Source: Azomonas tarimensis (GTDB taxonomy: Bacteria > Pseudomonadota > Gammaproteobacteria > Pseudomonadales > Pseudomonadaceae). From it: a DNA stretch of 64,000 nt. Shown here one piece after another: positions 45,627 to 54,410 of the stretch. Within the stretch, counting starts at the first letter, position 1. Each line of letters begins with the position of its first letter. The translations under genes and the position numbers were made by a program. The notes beneath the pieces are model-generated. The model was not told the DNA's origin and made no database searches. It saw only the letters and a program-made list of their open reading frames with translations. Where the stretch lies: NCBI RefSeq assembly GCF_042648805.1, contig NZ_JBHRXZ010000006.1, forward strand, positions 1 through 64,000, read 5' to 3'.

Positions 45627-45651
45627 CAAAAAAGCCGGGCTTATCCCGGCT
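45627..45651 (-). terminator. Rho-independent terminator after hflC
   Basis: On the minus strand AGCCGGG-ATAAG-CCCGGCT is followed by TTTTTT. A second perfect 9-bp stem, ACCCGGCGG/CCGCCGGGT, lies between it and hflC at 45684-45706. The 240-bp gap between hflC and hisZ has no convincing gene. Confidence 0.9.
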
Positions 45652-45716
45652 CGCGGATCATAGCAATCTTTTCTATCGGGGTCACCCGGCGGGCTGGCCG
45701 CCGGGTATCGCCGCGG

Positions 45717-46583
45717 TTATCGCGCCTGCTGCAGGTAGCGGAAGAAATCGCTACCCGGATCCAGGACAAGGATATCGTCCTTGCTCGAGAAGCTCTCCCG
45801 ATAAGCCTGCATACTGCGGTAGAACGCATAGAACTCGCTGTCCTGCTGATACGCCTGCGCATAGATGGCGGCCGCCTCGGCGTCACCTTCACCGCGCATC
45901 TCTTCGGCGACGCGGAACGCTTCGGCGAGCAGTACCCGACGCTGACGATCGGCATCGGCGCGAATCCCCTCAGCCAGCTCCTGACCCTTGGCCCGATGCT
46001 CACGCGCCTCGCGCTCCCGCTCGGAACTCATCCGCTCGAAAACGCTGCGATTGACCTCCCGCGGCAGGTCGATGGCCTTTACCCGCACGTCGACCACCTC
46101 GATACCCAGCTCCCGATGAGCGGCGCGATTGAGACTGGCGGTGACCTGCGCCATCAACTCGTCACGCTGGCCGGACACCGCCTCGTGCAGTGTACGCCGA
46201 CCGAACTGGTCACGCAGCGCCGCCTCGAGACGGCGAGAAAGCCGCTCGTCGGCAATCGCCCTCATGCCGGAAGTAGCGGTATAGAAGCGCTCGGCATCAT
46301 CCACCCGCCATTTGGCATAGGCGTCCACCATCAAAGCCTTCTTCTCAAGGGTCAGAAAGCGCGAGGTAACGGAATCCAGGGTCATCAGACGCGCATCGAA
46401 CTTACGGACGCTGTTCACGTACGGAAGCTTCATATGCAGCCCAGGCTCCACGTCAGGCTGAACGATTCGCCCGAAGCGCAGCAGCACCGCGCGCTCTGTT
46501 TCCATGACGATGTAGAAGCTGTTCCACAGCACCAGTGCAGCAACCACGCCCACGATCAGCGCGGTAAGAGACTTGTTGCTCAT
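45717..46583 (-). CDS. hflC: Protease modulator HflC
   Basis: This 288-residue SPFH-family membrane protein has one N-terminal anchor (LTALIVGVVAALVLWNSFYIV, about 5-25) and a periplasmic band-7 domain with a C-terminal helical region. HflC and HflK form a large complex around FtsH and regulate its proteolysis. Its ATG overlaps the hflK stop (TGATG) for coupled translation. The ygiQ-like family features are complete at the C-terminus (YLQQAR). Confidence 0.95.
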   Translation of the reverse strand: MSNKSLTALIVGVVAALVLWNSFYIVMETERAVLLRFGRIVQPDVEPGLHMKLPYVNSVRKFDARLMTLDSVTSRFLTLEKKALMVDAYAKWRVDDAERFYTATSGMRAIADERLSRRLEAALRDQFGRRTLHEAVSGQRDELMAQVTASLNRAAHRELGIEVVDVRVKAIDLPREVNRSVFERMSSEREREAREHRAKGQELAEGIRADADRQRRVLLAEAFRVAEEMRGEGDAEAAAIYAQAYQQDSEFYAFYRSMQAYRESFSSKDDILVLDPGSDFFRYLQQAR

Positions 46584-47824
46584 CAGCGAACCTCCCTCGT
46601 ACGCGCATCCCGGATATCGAGGTCGCCCGGCAATCGCGCCGCCTCACCCGAGCGCAGCGTGCTTGCGGCACCGCCCTGCTGAGCGGGACCGGTGGCACTG
46701 CCGCCCGCGCCCGCCGCGCCAGCGCCGGCGCCACCACCGATCATGCGATCGAGCGGAAGGTAGAGCAGGTTGTTCTGGCCGCTCTCGCCAGTGATCAGAA
46801 CCTTGCTGGTATTGGACATGACTTCCTGAATCGTATCGATGTAGAGACGCTCACGCGTGACTTCCGGTGCCTGGCTGTACTCGACGAGCAGGCGCGTGAA
46901 GCGCTCGGCCTCACCCTGGGCCCTCGCGATCACCGAATCCCGGTAACCGCTCGCCTCTTCCAGGAGACGCTGTGCAGCACCGCGTGCCTCGGGGACTACG
47001 CCGTTGGCATAGGACTCAGCCTGGTTGCGCAGACGAACCTCGTCTTCGCGAGCGCGGATCACGTCATCGAAGGCTTCCTGAACCTCGCGCGGCGCCGCAG
47101 CGCTCTGCAGGTTGACCTGGGACACGACGATCCCTGTGCTGTAGCTGTCCAGGAAGCCCTGCAGGCGCTCACGCACCTCCGCCGCCATCACTTCACGACC
47201 TTCGGTCAAGGCCTGATCCATCACGGTCGAACCGACGACATGACGAATGGCACTGTCGGTGGCGTGCTGCAGGCTGACCTCTGGCTGATCGACTGCCAGC
47301 ACGAAGTTCTGCAGGTTCGAGATCCGGTACTGGACAGTCAAGGGCACTTCGATGATGTTCTCATCCTCGGTCAACATCTGCCCGGCCTTGCTGTATGAAC
47401 GCTCGCGCGTGACGTTTTCCTGGAACTTGCGATCGATCGGCGGAAAGTAGATGTTCAGGCCAGGCCCCACGGTTTCGTGGTATTTGCCAAAGCGCAGCAC
47501 CACGGCCTGCTCCTGCTCGTCGACGATGTATACCGCGTTGAACAGCCAGACCGCCAGCGCCACGACCAGCGCAATGCCAAGCAGGCCAAAGCCGCCCTTG
47601 CGCCCAGCCCCACCACCGCCGAAGCTGCCGCCACTGCGCTTGTTGTTGCTTCCGAACATTCCATTCAGACGGTCCTGAAGCTTGCGAAACGCTTCGTCCA
47701 GGTCTGGCGGGCCCTGATTGTTGTCGCCCCCGCCGTTACCACCGCCACCACTACCGCCTCGACGCCCACCGCCACCCCAGGGGTCTTGATTGTTCGAGTT
47801 GCCACCCGGCTCGTTCCAAGCCAT
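46583..47824 (-). CDS. hflK: FtsH protease activity modulator HflK
   Basis: This 413-residue partner of HflC has a Gly/Asn-rich cytoplasmic N-terminus (GGNSNNQDPWGGGGRRGGSG), one membrane segment (about 80-103), an SPFH domain and a Gly/Ala-rich tail. ATG 47824 (MAWNEPGG) is chosen because GGAGAGCG precedes it; an ATG four codons upstream lies inside that ribosome site. It forms an operon with hflC, probably with hfq and hflX upstream. Confidence 0.95.
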   Translation of the reverse strand: MAWNEPGGNSNNQDPWGGGGRRGGSGGGGNGGGDNNQGPPDLDEAFRKLQDRLNGMFGSNNKRSGGSFGGGGAGRKGGFGLLGIALVVALAVWLFNAVYIVDEQEQAVVLRFGKYHETVGPGLNIYFPPIDRKFQENVTRERSYSKAGQMLTEDENIIEVPLTVQYRISNLQNFVLAVDQPEVSLQHATDSAIRHVVGSTVMDQALTEGREVMAAEVRERLQGFLDSYSTGIVVSQVNLQSAAAPREVQEAFDDVIRAREDEVRLRNQAESYANGVVPEARGAAQRLLEEASGYRDSVIARAQGEAERFTRLLVEYSQAPEVTRERLYIDTIQEVMSNTSKVLITGESGQNNLLYLPLDRMIGGGAGAGAAGAGGSATGPAQQGGAASTLRSGEAARLPGDLDIRDARTREVR

Positions 47825-47924
47825 AGCGCTCTCCATTCCGAATACGCGAAAAAAGACACGCCGCAGCGCATCGCTGAATGCTAACCAAAGCAGGGAGCTA
47901 ACCCCTAAGGGACCGCGCTCCGCT

Positions 47925-49226
47925 TTATTGCAAAGTATGTTGCTCGATGAAGTCGGCAGGGGTCAGACCCTCTCGACTCAGCAAGCGATTGAGCTCGACC
48001 CGCTGCAGACGAATCTCCAGCACACTGGTGCCCTGATCGTTCTGACGCTCCTCCTGCACCGCGCCTGCGCCAAACAGCAACGCGCGCAACCTGCCCAGTT
48101 CGGCAGGCAGGCTGAGGGTGCCGACGAAAAGGTCCTCCGACAGCAATTCGGACACGGCCTGACGCAACAGGTCGAGCCCCTCGCCGCGCTGGGCCGAAAG
48201 CCAGACGCGTGCGGGCTTGCCGCTCTCGTCGCGCTGGATATGGGGCTCGACCCCTTCGAGCAGGTCGACCTTGTTGTAGACCTCCAGCATCGGCAGGTCC
48301 TGGGCACCAATCTCGGCCAGCACCAGCATCACCTGCTCGATCTGCTCGTCCCGCTCCGGTTCGTGGGAGTCGATCACATGCAGGAGAAGATCTGCATTGC
48401 TCGATTCCTCCAGCGTGGCGCGAAACGACTCGACAAGCTTGTGCGGGAGATGGCGAATGAATCCCACCGTATCCGCCAGCACCACCGGGCCAACATCGGC
48501 AAGCTCGAGGCGGCGCAGGGTGGGGTCCAGCGTGGCGAACAACTGGTTCGCGGCATAGACATCGGACTCGGTAAGCGCGTTGAACAACGTGGACTTGCCG
48601 GCGTTGGTGTAACCGACCAGGGATACCGACGGGATATCAGCCCTGCGGCGCCCGCGCCGGGCCTGCTCGCGCTGACCGCGTACCTTTTCCAGGCGCTGCT
48701 TGATCTGCCTGATACGCACCCGCAACAGACGACGGTCGGTCTCGAGCTGGGTTTCCCCCGGTCCCCGCAAACCAATACCGCCCTTCTGCCGCTCCAGGTG
48801 AGTCCAGCCGCGCACCAGGCGCGTGCTCATGTGCTCGAGCTGGGCAAGTTCCACCTGGAGCTTGCCTTCATGCGTTCTGGCTCGCTGGGCAAAGATATCG
48901 AGGATCAGACCTGTCCGGTCGAGCACGCGACATTCGAGCTCGCGCTCGAGGTTTCGCTCCTGGCTGGGTGTCAGGGTGTGATTGACGATCACCAACTCGA
49001 CCTGGTCATGCTTGACTAGGCCGCGCAGCTCTTCGACCTTGCCACTGCCAAGCAGGTACTTGGCCGAGGGCTGATAGCGTCCCACACTGACCAGATTGAC
49101 AATATCGGCACCAGCTGAACGAGCAAGCTCCTGAAACTCCTGAGGATCCTCTCGCTCTGCCGGATCCTGGCCATCCAGATGGACTAGGATGGCCTTTTCA
49201 CCACCGCCTGGGCGCTCGAAAAACAA
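47925..49226 (-). CDS. hflX: Ribosome-associated GTPase HflX
   Basis: This 433-residue GTPase splits or rescues ribosomes under stress. An N-terminal HflX domain precedes a coiled linker and the G domain with VGYTNAGKSTLFNALT near 202-217 and DTVGFIRHLP (G3). The start is TTG 49226 (FFERPGGGEKA): TGAGGT lies seven bases upstream and this gives the standard length. A GTG at 49271 would overlap hfq and is out of family. The gene follows hfq by 10 bp. Confidence 0.93.
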   Translation of the reverse strand: MFFERPGGGEKAILVHLDGQDPAEREDPQEFQELARSAGADIVNLVSVGRYQPSAKYLLGSGKVEELRGLVKHDQVELVIVNHTLTPSQERNLERELECRVLDRTGLILDIFAQRARTHEGKLQVELAQLEHMSTRLVRGWTHLERQKGGIGLRGPGETQLETDRRLLRVRIRQIKQRLEKVRGQREQARRGRRRADIPSVSLVGYTNAGKSTLFNALTESDVYAANQLFATLDPTLRRLELADVGPVVLADTVGFIRHLPHKLVESFRATLEESSNADLLLHVIDSHEPERDEQIEQVMLVLAEIGAQDLPMLEVYNKVDLLEGVEPHIQRDESGKPARVWLSAQRGEGLDLLRQAVSELLSEDLFVGTLSLPAELGRLRALLFGAGAVQEERQNDQGTSVLEIRLQRVELNRLLSREGLTPADFIEQHTLQ

Positions 49227-49236
49227 AATACTGACC

Positions 49237-49491
49237 TCAGGCGTTACCCGCCTCGGCTTGCTCGCTGTCACCCGCTACGGGCAGACGAACCGGACGACTG
49301 GGCACCACGGTGGAAATGGCGTGTTTGTAAACCATCTGACTGACGGTATTTTTCAGGAGGATCACGAATTGGTCGAACGACTCGATCTGCCCCTGCAGCT
49401 TGATACCGTTGACCAGATAGATCGAGACCGGAACGCGCTCCTTGCGCAATGTATTGAGGTAAGGGTCTTGTAGCGAATGCCCTTTTGACAT
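49237..49491 (-). CDS. hfq: RNA chaperone Hfq
   Basis: This 84-residue Sm-like protein pairs small RNAs with mRNAs and in Pseudomonas also works with Crc. Sm1 (LNGIKLQGQ-like VNGIKLQGQIESFDQFVILL) and Sm2 (VYKHAIST) motifs and the Q8 RNA-binding residue region (GHSLQDPYLN) are complete. The C-terminal tail is short, as in P. aeruginosa (82 residues). ATG 49491 follows AAGGAGTG. Confidence 0.98.
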   Translation of the reverse strand: MSKGHSLQDPYLNTLRKERVPVSIYLVNGIKLQGQIESFDQFVILLKNTVSQMVYKHAISTVVPSRPVRLPVAGDSEQAEAGNA

Positions 49492-49522
49492 GTGCCGCAC
49501 TCCTTAGATATTTTTTCGTAGA

Positions 49523-49550
49523 ATTATGGGCCAAGCTACATCAGTAGCAA
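49523..49550 (-). promoter_or_regulatory. Candidate sigma-70 promoter of hfq
   Basis: The minus strand has TTGCTA, a 16-bp spacer and CATAAT in the 80-bp miaA-hfq gap. An hfq promoter distinct from miaA is known in related bacteria; this fit is moderate. Confidence 0.5.
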
Positions 49551-49571
49551 GACAATAGATATTGCATGCGA

Positions 49572-50537
49572 TCAGTCCAACATGGCGACTGATCGAAGGT
49601 AATTCAATGCCTGCGACGCATTGTCGCAAGCGAGACTATCGAGCCAGTAGGCGTCGCTCCAGCCCCGCAGCCAGGTAAATTGCCGCTTGGCCAGCTGCCG
49701 GGTCGCTATGACGCCACGACTGATCATCTCCCCCCTGGTCAAGGTGCCATCAAGATAATCCCAGACCTGCCGGTAACCCACGGACCTCATCGAAGGCAAG
49801 GCTGGATGGAGGTCGCCCCTCGACCGCAACCTTTCGACTTCCTCGATCAGACCCTGTTCCACCATTTGCCCGAAACGCTGCTCGATCCGATGGTGAAGCG
49901 TTTGCCGCTGTTCTGGCGCGATTGCCAATTGAACAACAGTATAAGGGAAGTTCGCTGCCCCTGGCGCTCCGCCTGTTTGCAATATTTGACGCCTTCGGTG
50001 CTCGCTCATGGTGAGCCCGCTGACCTGGAAGACTTCCAGCGCACGCACCAGTCGCTGTGGATCATTGGGATGAATACGTGCTGCCGACTCCGGGTCGACC
50101 GCTGCCAGCAGTCGATGCAGGGCCGCCACCCCCTCTGTCTCCGCCTGCCTTTCCAGGGCCGCACGAATGTCGGGATCGGCGCCCGGCATGTCGGCCAATC
50201 CATCGAGCAGGGCCTTGAAATAGAGCATAGTGCCCCCCACCAGCAAAGGAATACGCCCAACCCCGGCGATCTCCGCCATTGCGGCCAGGGCGTCTTCCCG
50301 AAACTGGGCAGCCGAATAGCTTTCCAGGGGATCGCGAATGTCGACCAGACGGTGCGGAAACCTGGTCAACAGCTCCGCAGACGGTTTGGCGGTTCCGATG
50401 TCCATCCCTCGATACACCATCGCTGAGTCGACACTGATGAGCTCGCACGGCAGCACTCGAGCCAGCTCGAGCGCCAGATCGGTCTTGCCGGAGGCGGTGG
50501 GGCCCATCAGAAAGATGGCCGGAGGCAGGGCGGGCAT
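49572..50537 (-). CDS. miaA: tRNA dimethylallyltransferase MiaA
   Basis: This 321-residue enzyme adds the isopentenyl group to A37 of tRNAs reading UNN codons. P-loop MGPTASGKT at 11-19 and the motif DSAMVYRGMDIGTAKP (catalytic Asp near 35) are complete. ATG 50537 (MPALPPAIFLMGPT) is the family start. mutL is upstream and hfq downstream in the classic order. Confidence 0.96.
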   Translation of the reverse strand: MPALPPAIFLMGPTASGKTDLALELARVLPCELISVDSAMVYRGMDIGTAKPSAELLTRFPHRLVDIRDPLESYSAAQFREDALAAMAEIAGVGRIPLLVGGTMLYFKALLDGLADMPGADPDIRAALERQAETEGVAALHRLLAAVDPESAARIHPNDPQRLVRALEVFQVSGLTMSEHRRRQILQTGGAPGAANFPYTVVQLAIAPEQRQTLHHRIEQRFGQMVEQGLIEEVERLRSRGDLHPALPSMRSVGYRQVWDYLDGTLTRGEMISRGVIATRQLAKRQFTWLRGWSDAYWLDSLACDNASQALNYLRSVAMLD

Positions 50538-50638
50538 GGGGACGCTCAAGAGAAACGGCCCGATAGTTTCCGGGCAGTCCCGCCAGGCTGCAAGCGCAAC
50601 GCGAATCGAACAGCCGCACCGCCCTGCCGGGAGACCTG

Positions 50639-52513
50639 CTAGCGACCGCGCAGAAACAGCTTGTCCAGCTCTTCCATGCCGAGCTGGGTCCAGGTCGGCC
50701 GGCCGTGGTTGCACTGGCCGCTGCGCTCGGTATGCTCCATGTCGCGCAGCAGGCCGTTCATTTCCGGCAGGCTCAGGCGCCGATTGGCGCGCACGGCACC
50801 GTGACAGGCCATGGTGGCCAGCAACTCGTTCAGGTGCGCCTGGATCCGGTCGCTGGTGCCGTACTCAAGCAGATCGGCGAGCACATCGCGCACCAGGCCG
50901 GTCGCCTCGGCCTGCTTGAGCAACACCGGGATCTGCCGTATCGCCAGACTTTCCGGGCCGAGCCGCTGAAGCTCGAAACCCAGCCGGCGAAACCATTCGC
51001 CATGCTCCTCGGCACAGTCGGCCTCGCGCTGGCTCAACGCCAGGCTTTCCGGCACCAGCAGCGGCTGGCCACGCAATCCTTCGCTGGCCATGGCAGTTTT
51101 CAGGCGCTCGTAAGTGATGCGTTCGTGGGCGGCATGCATGTCCACCAGCACCAGGCCGACGGCGTTTTCCGCAAGGATGTAGACCCCTTTGAGCTGCGCC
51201 AGGGCGTACCCCAACGGCGGCACGTCACCCTCTGCAGCCGGCAGTTCGGCGACCGGCGCCCCCAGCGGTGCGAAGAACTCACGATAGGCACCACTGGCCT
51301 CGGCGGTCCCGGCCGAAGACGCCGGAGGACGCTGCTGATAGCCAGCCCCTGCGCCACGCCAGGCAGGGGCCGCGGCCGGCGCTTCCAGCAGGCTTGCGGC
51401 CAGCGACATTTCGCCCTGGCCGCCAAACTCCCCTGCCGCCGCGCCCGACACCACCTCGACTGACGGCGTGATGCCGACCGGCGCGAGCCTATGATCCTCG
51501 GGACGGACGTCGGCCAGCGCGCGGTGCAGGGTTCCGTAGAGGAAATCGTGGACCATCCGGCTGTCGCGGAACCGCACCTCATGCTTTGTCGGGTGGACAT
51601 TCACGTCGACCGCCGCCGGGTCCACCTCCAGGAACAGCACAAAGGTGGGGTGCCGCCCGTTGAACAGCACATCGCGGTAGGCCTGCCGCACCGCGTGGGC
51701 CACCAGCTTGTCGCGCACCGCCCGGCCATTGACGAAGAAGTACTGGAGATCCGCCTGACTACGAGAAAAGGTTGGCAGACCTACCCAACCCCACAAGCGC
51801 ACCCCGCTGCGTTCGACGTCGACAGGCAGCGCCTGCTCCAAAAAGGCTGGCCCACAAACCGCACCGACCCGCCTGGCCCTGCCCGCCTCGTCCGTGGCTT
51901 CACGCAGGGCGAGCACGCTCTTGCCGTTGTGCCGCAGGTTGAAACCGACGTCGAAGCGAGCCAGTGCCAGGCGCCGGACGACTTCCTGCAGGTGATCGAA
52001 CTCGGTCTTTTCGGTACGCAGGAACTTGCGTCGGGCTGGCGTGTTGAAGAACAGATCGCGCACCTCGACCGAGGTCCCTACCGGATGGGCGGCCGGCTGG
52101 ATACGCGAATGCATGTCGCGGCCCTCGGTTTCCACCTGCCAGGCTTCGCTGGCTTCGACGGTCCGGGAGGTCAGGGTCAGGCGGGACACCGAGCTGATCG
52201 AGGCCAGCGCCTCCCCGCGGAAGCCCAGGCTCAATACCTGCTCGAGGTCGGAAAGATCGCGGATCTTGCTCGTGGCATGGCGCGCCAGCGCCAGCGGAAG
52301 GTCCTCGGCCGGAATTCCGTTGCCGTCATCACGCACCCGGAGCAGCTTCACGCCGCCCTGCTCGACCTCGATATCGATACGCCGTGCGCTGGAATCCAGA
52401 CTGTTTTCAAGGAGCTCCTTGATCACCGAAGCCGGCCGCTCTACCACCTCGCCCGCGGCAATCTGGTTTGCCAATCGCGGACTGAGCAGCTGGATGCGGG
52501 CGCCTGCGGTCAC
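50639..52513 (-). CDS. mutL: DNA mismatch repair protein MutL
   Basis: This 624-residue GHKL ATPase couples mismatch recognition by MutS to strand incision. N-terminal motifs are ENSLDS (near 36), DDGNGIP, SLGFRGEAL and VNVHPTK; the C-terminal dimerisation domain holds a QPLLVPESL region and lacks an obvious DQHAxxE endonuclease motif (it reads DMHAAHE). This is a conserved Pseudomonas sequence of uncertain activity. The GTG start overlaps the amiB stop as GTGA. Confidence 0.95.
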   Translation of the reverse strand: MTAGARIQLLSPRLANQIAAGEVVERPASVIKELLENSLDSSARRIDIEVEQGGVKLLRVRDDGNGIPAEDLPLALARHATSKIRDLSDLEQVLSLGFRGEALASISSVSRLTLTSRTVEASEAWQVETEGRDMHSRIQPAAHPVGTSVEVRDLFFNTPARRKFLRTEKTEFDHLQEVVRRLALARFDVGFNLRHNGKSVLALREATDEAGRARRVGAVCGPAFLEQALPVDVERSGVRLWGWVGLPTFSRSQADLQYFFVNGRAVRDKLVAHAVRQAYRDVLFNGRHPTFVLFLEVDPAAVDVNVHPTKHEVRFRDSRMVHDFLYGTLHRALADVRPEDHRLAPVGITPSVEVVSGAAAGEFGGQGEMSLAASLLEAPAAAPAWRGAGAGYQQRPPASSAGTAEASGAYREFFAPLGAPVAELPAAEGDVPPLGYALAQLKGVYILAENAVGLVLVDMHAAHERITYERLKTAMASEGLRGQPLLVPESLALSQREADCAEEHGEWFRRLGFELQRLGPESLAIRQIPVLLKQAEATGLVRDVLADLLEYGTSDRIQAHLNELLATMACHGAVRANRRLSLPEMNGLLRDMEHTERSGQCNHGRPTWTQLGMEELDKLFLRGR

Positions 52514-53922
52514 GGCTCGCCTGCCAGCGTAGGCGCCGGGATGCTGAGCGTCTGACCGATCTTGATCACGTCGTTGCGCAGATTGTTGGCCCTGCGCAAT
52601 TCCGGAAGACTGACCTGATAACGCTGGGCCAGCAACGCCAGGCTGTCGCCCGACCGTACCACGTGTTCACGCGGGCCCGGAGCGATCCTTCCGGCATCAC
52701 GCAGCGAGGCGATGTAGGTGCCTGGCGGAGGGCTCTCCTGGAAGAACTGGCGAATCCCGCTGTGGATCGAGCGCACCAGTGCCTGCTGGTGGCTCGCGGT
52801 CTGCAGCTTGCGAGCCTCGGACGGATTGGAGATAAAGCCCGTCTCCACAAGAATCGAGGGAATGTCAGGCGACTTGAGCACCATGAAACCGGCCTGCTCG
52901 ACCCGCGGCTTGTGCAGCGGCGTGATGCTGCCCATGTTGCTCAGCACCTTTTGCCCGACGTTGAGGCTGGACGAAAGGGTGGCGGTCATCGAAAGGTCCA
53001 GCAGCACCCCGGCAAGCATGCGGTCCTTGTCGTCGAGCTTGACATTACCCACGCCACCGATCAGATCGGAGCGGTTCTCGCTATCGGCCAGCCAGCGCGC
53101 GGTTTCCGAGGTCGCACCGCCATCCGAGAGCGCAAACACCGACGCGCCATAGGCGGAAGTGCGGGGCGCGGCATCCGCATGGATCGATATGAAAAGGTCG
53201 GCACCCTGCCTGCGGGCGATCTCGGTGCGCTTGCGCAGCGGAATGAAATAATCACCGGTGCGCACCAGCTCGGCCCTGTAGCCTTTTTCGGCATTGATCG
53301 CGCTCTGCAGTTTCTTCGAGATCGACAACACGACGTCCTTTTCCCGAACACCGGCAGGGCCGATGGCACCTGGGTCCTCACCGCCGTGACCGGCGTCAAT
53401 GGCGATGACGATGTCGCGCTGCTCCCTGGAGGGGGCTGGTAGGCGAGTCGCCGGGCGGTTCGGCGAGACTGGCGGCGCAGGCGTCGAAGGCGTCGCGGTG
53501 GCCGGCGGCCGACTGGCGACCGCGACCGAGCCCTTGTCAAACAGGTCCACCACCAGGCGATGACCGTATTCCTGATTGGGTTCCAGGGTAAAGCTGCGTG
53601 GAGTGACTTCCGCGGACAGGTCGATGACCAGCCGCAATCCGTTGCCGTCCTGCTGCCCGGCGCGGACCCCGGTGATCGGCGTATTGGCGAGCGGCAAGCG
53701 ATCGAGCGCCCCTTTCACGCCGGCAGCCGAGACATCGATGACTATTCTGTCGGGAGCCGCCAGGGTGAAGACATTATGTTGCACCGGGCCCGACAGATCG
53801 AACACCAGCCGCGTGTTATCCGGCGCCCGCCAGAGACGTACGCCTTCGATGTTGGAAACGGCCCAGGCCTGGGCCGAGAGCAGCATCACTGCCAAAGCGG
53901 TAATCCACGCGCGCATGCGCAT
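52510..53922 (-). CDS. amiB: N-acetylmuramoyl-L-alanine amidase AmiB with LysM
   Basis: This 470-residue periplasmic amidase splits septal peptidoglycan at division. Signal peptide MRMRAWITALAVMLLSAQAWA, AMIN domain (about 25-135), a Pro/Thr linker, the Amidase_3 zinc domain (IDAGHGGEDPGA with the zinc His near 179; SIHADAAP; VETGFISNP) and a C-terminal LysM module (about 425-468). ATG 53922 was chosen as the start of the signal peptide; a second ATG two codons downstream is equally plausible. It sits 17 bp after tsaE. Confidence 0.94.
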   Translation of the reverse strand: MRMRAWITALAVMLLSAQAWAVSNIEGVRLWRAPDNTRLVFDLSGPVQHNVFTLAAPDRIVIDVSAAGVKGALDRLPLANTPITGVRAGQQDGNGLRLVIDLSAEVTPRSFTLEPNQEYGHRLVVDLFDKGSVAVASRPPATATPSTPAPPVSPNRPATRLPAPSREQRDIVIAIDAGHGGEDPGAIGPAGVREKDVVLSISKKLQSAINAEKGYRAELVRTGDYFIPLRKRTEIARRQGADLFISIHADAAPRTSAYGASVFALSDGGATSETARWLADSENRSDLIGGVGNVKLDDKDRMLAGVLLDLSMTATLSSSLNVGQKVLSNMGSITPLHKPRVEQAGFMVLKSPDIPSILVETGFISNPSEARKLQTASHQQALVRSIHSGIRQFFQESPPPGTYIASLRDAGRIAPGPREHVVRSGDSLALLAQRYQVSLPELRRANNLRNDVIKIGQTLSIPAPTLAGEP

Positions 53923-53939
53923 ACCCAACCCCACGCTAG

Positions 53940-54410
53940 TCAAGTCTTCCCGTTGGCCAGGGAGGCACACCAGGCTTGGCCCCGCCCCCCTTGAGGCATA
54001 AGGCGCAGCGAACGCCCCGCCCCTTCGGGCGTAATGGTAATGGTCAGGTCTGCCTTTGGCAAAATGCCGACTCCGCGCTCCGGCCACTCCACCAGGCACA
54101 GGGCATCGGGCTGCAGATAGTCGCGGATACCCATGAATTCCAGCTCCTCGGGGTCGGCAAGGCGGTAAAGATCGAAATGGTAGATTTTCATACCTTCCAG
54201 TTCGTAGGGCTCCACCAGGGTGAAGGTCGGGCTTTTCACCTTGCCCTGGTGCCCCAGTCCGCGCAGCAGACCGCGCGACAGGGTTGTCTTGCCAGCGCCC
54301 AGATCGCCGTTCAGGTACAGGACACCACGCCCCTCGGTGAGCAGGCCAAGTCGCGCCCCGAGCGCCAGCATCGCTTCCTCGTTTTCGGCATGGAGTGTTA
54401 CTTCAGACAT
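53940..54410 (-). CDS. tsaE: tRNA threonylcarbamoyladenosine biosynthesis ATPase TsaE
   Basis: This 156-residue ATPase supports TsaB/TsaD in making t6A37 in tRNA. Walker A GDLGAGKTT is at 35-43, followed by the family motif SPTFTLVEPYE and HFDLYRL. The start overlaps nnrD by 13 bp, so the genes are translated together. Confidence 0.96.
   Translation of the reverse strand: MSEVTLHAENEEAMLALGARLGLLTEGRGVLYLNGDLGAGKTTLSRGLLRGLGHQGKVKSPTFTLVEPYELEGMKIYHFDLYRLADPEELEFMGIRDYLQPDALCLVEWPERGVGILPKADLTITITPEGAGRSLRLMPQGGRGQAWCASLANGKT

Noticed and set aside
45640..45690. TATGAT -10-like hexamer before the hflC terminator on the minus strand
   Set aside because: The -35 is poor (18-bp spacer) and the transcript would start inside the terminator hairpin.
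52968..52984. GAGGCTGGACGAAAGG, similar to the dispersed repeat core
   Set aside because: It lies inside the amiB reading frame, is well explained as coding sequence and has no second half.
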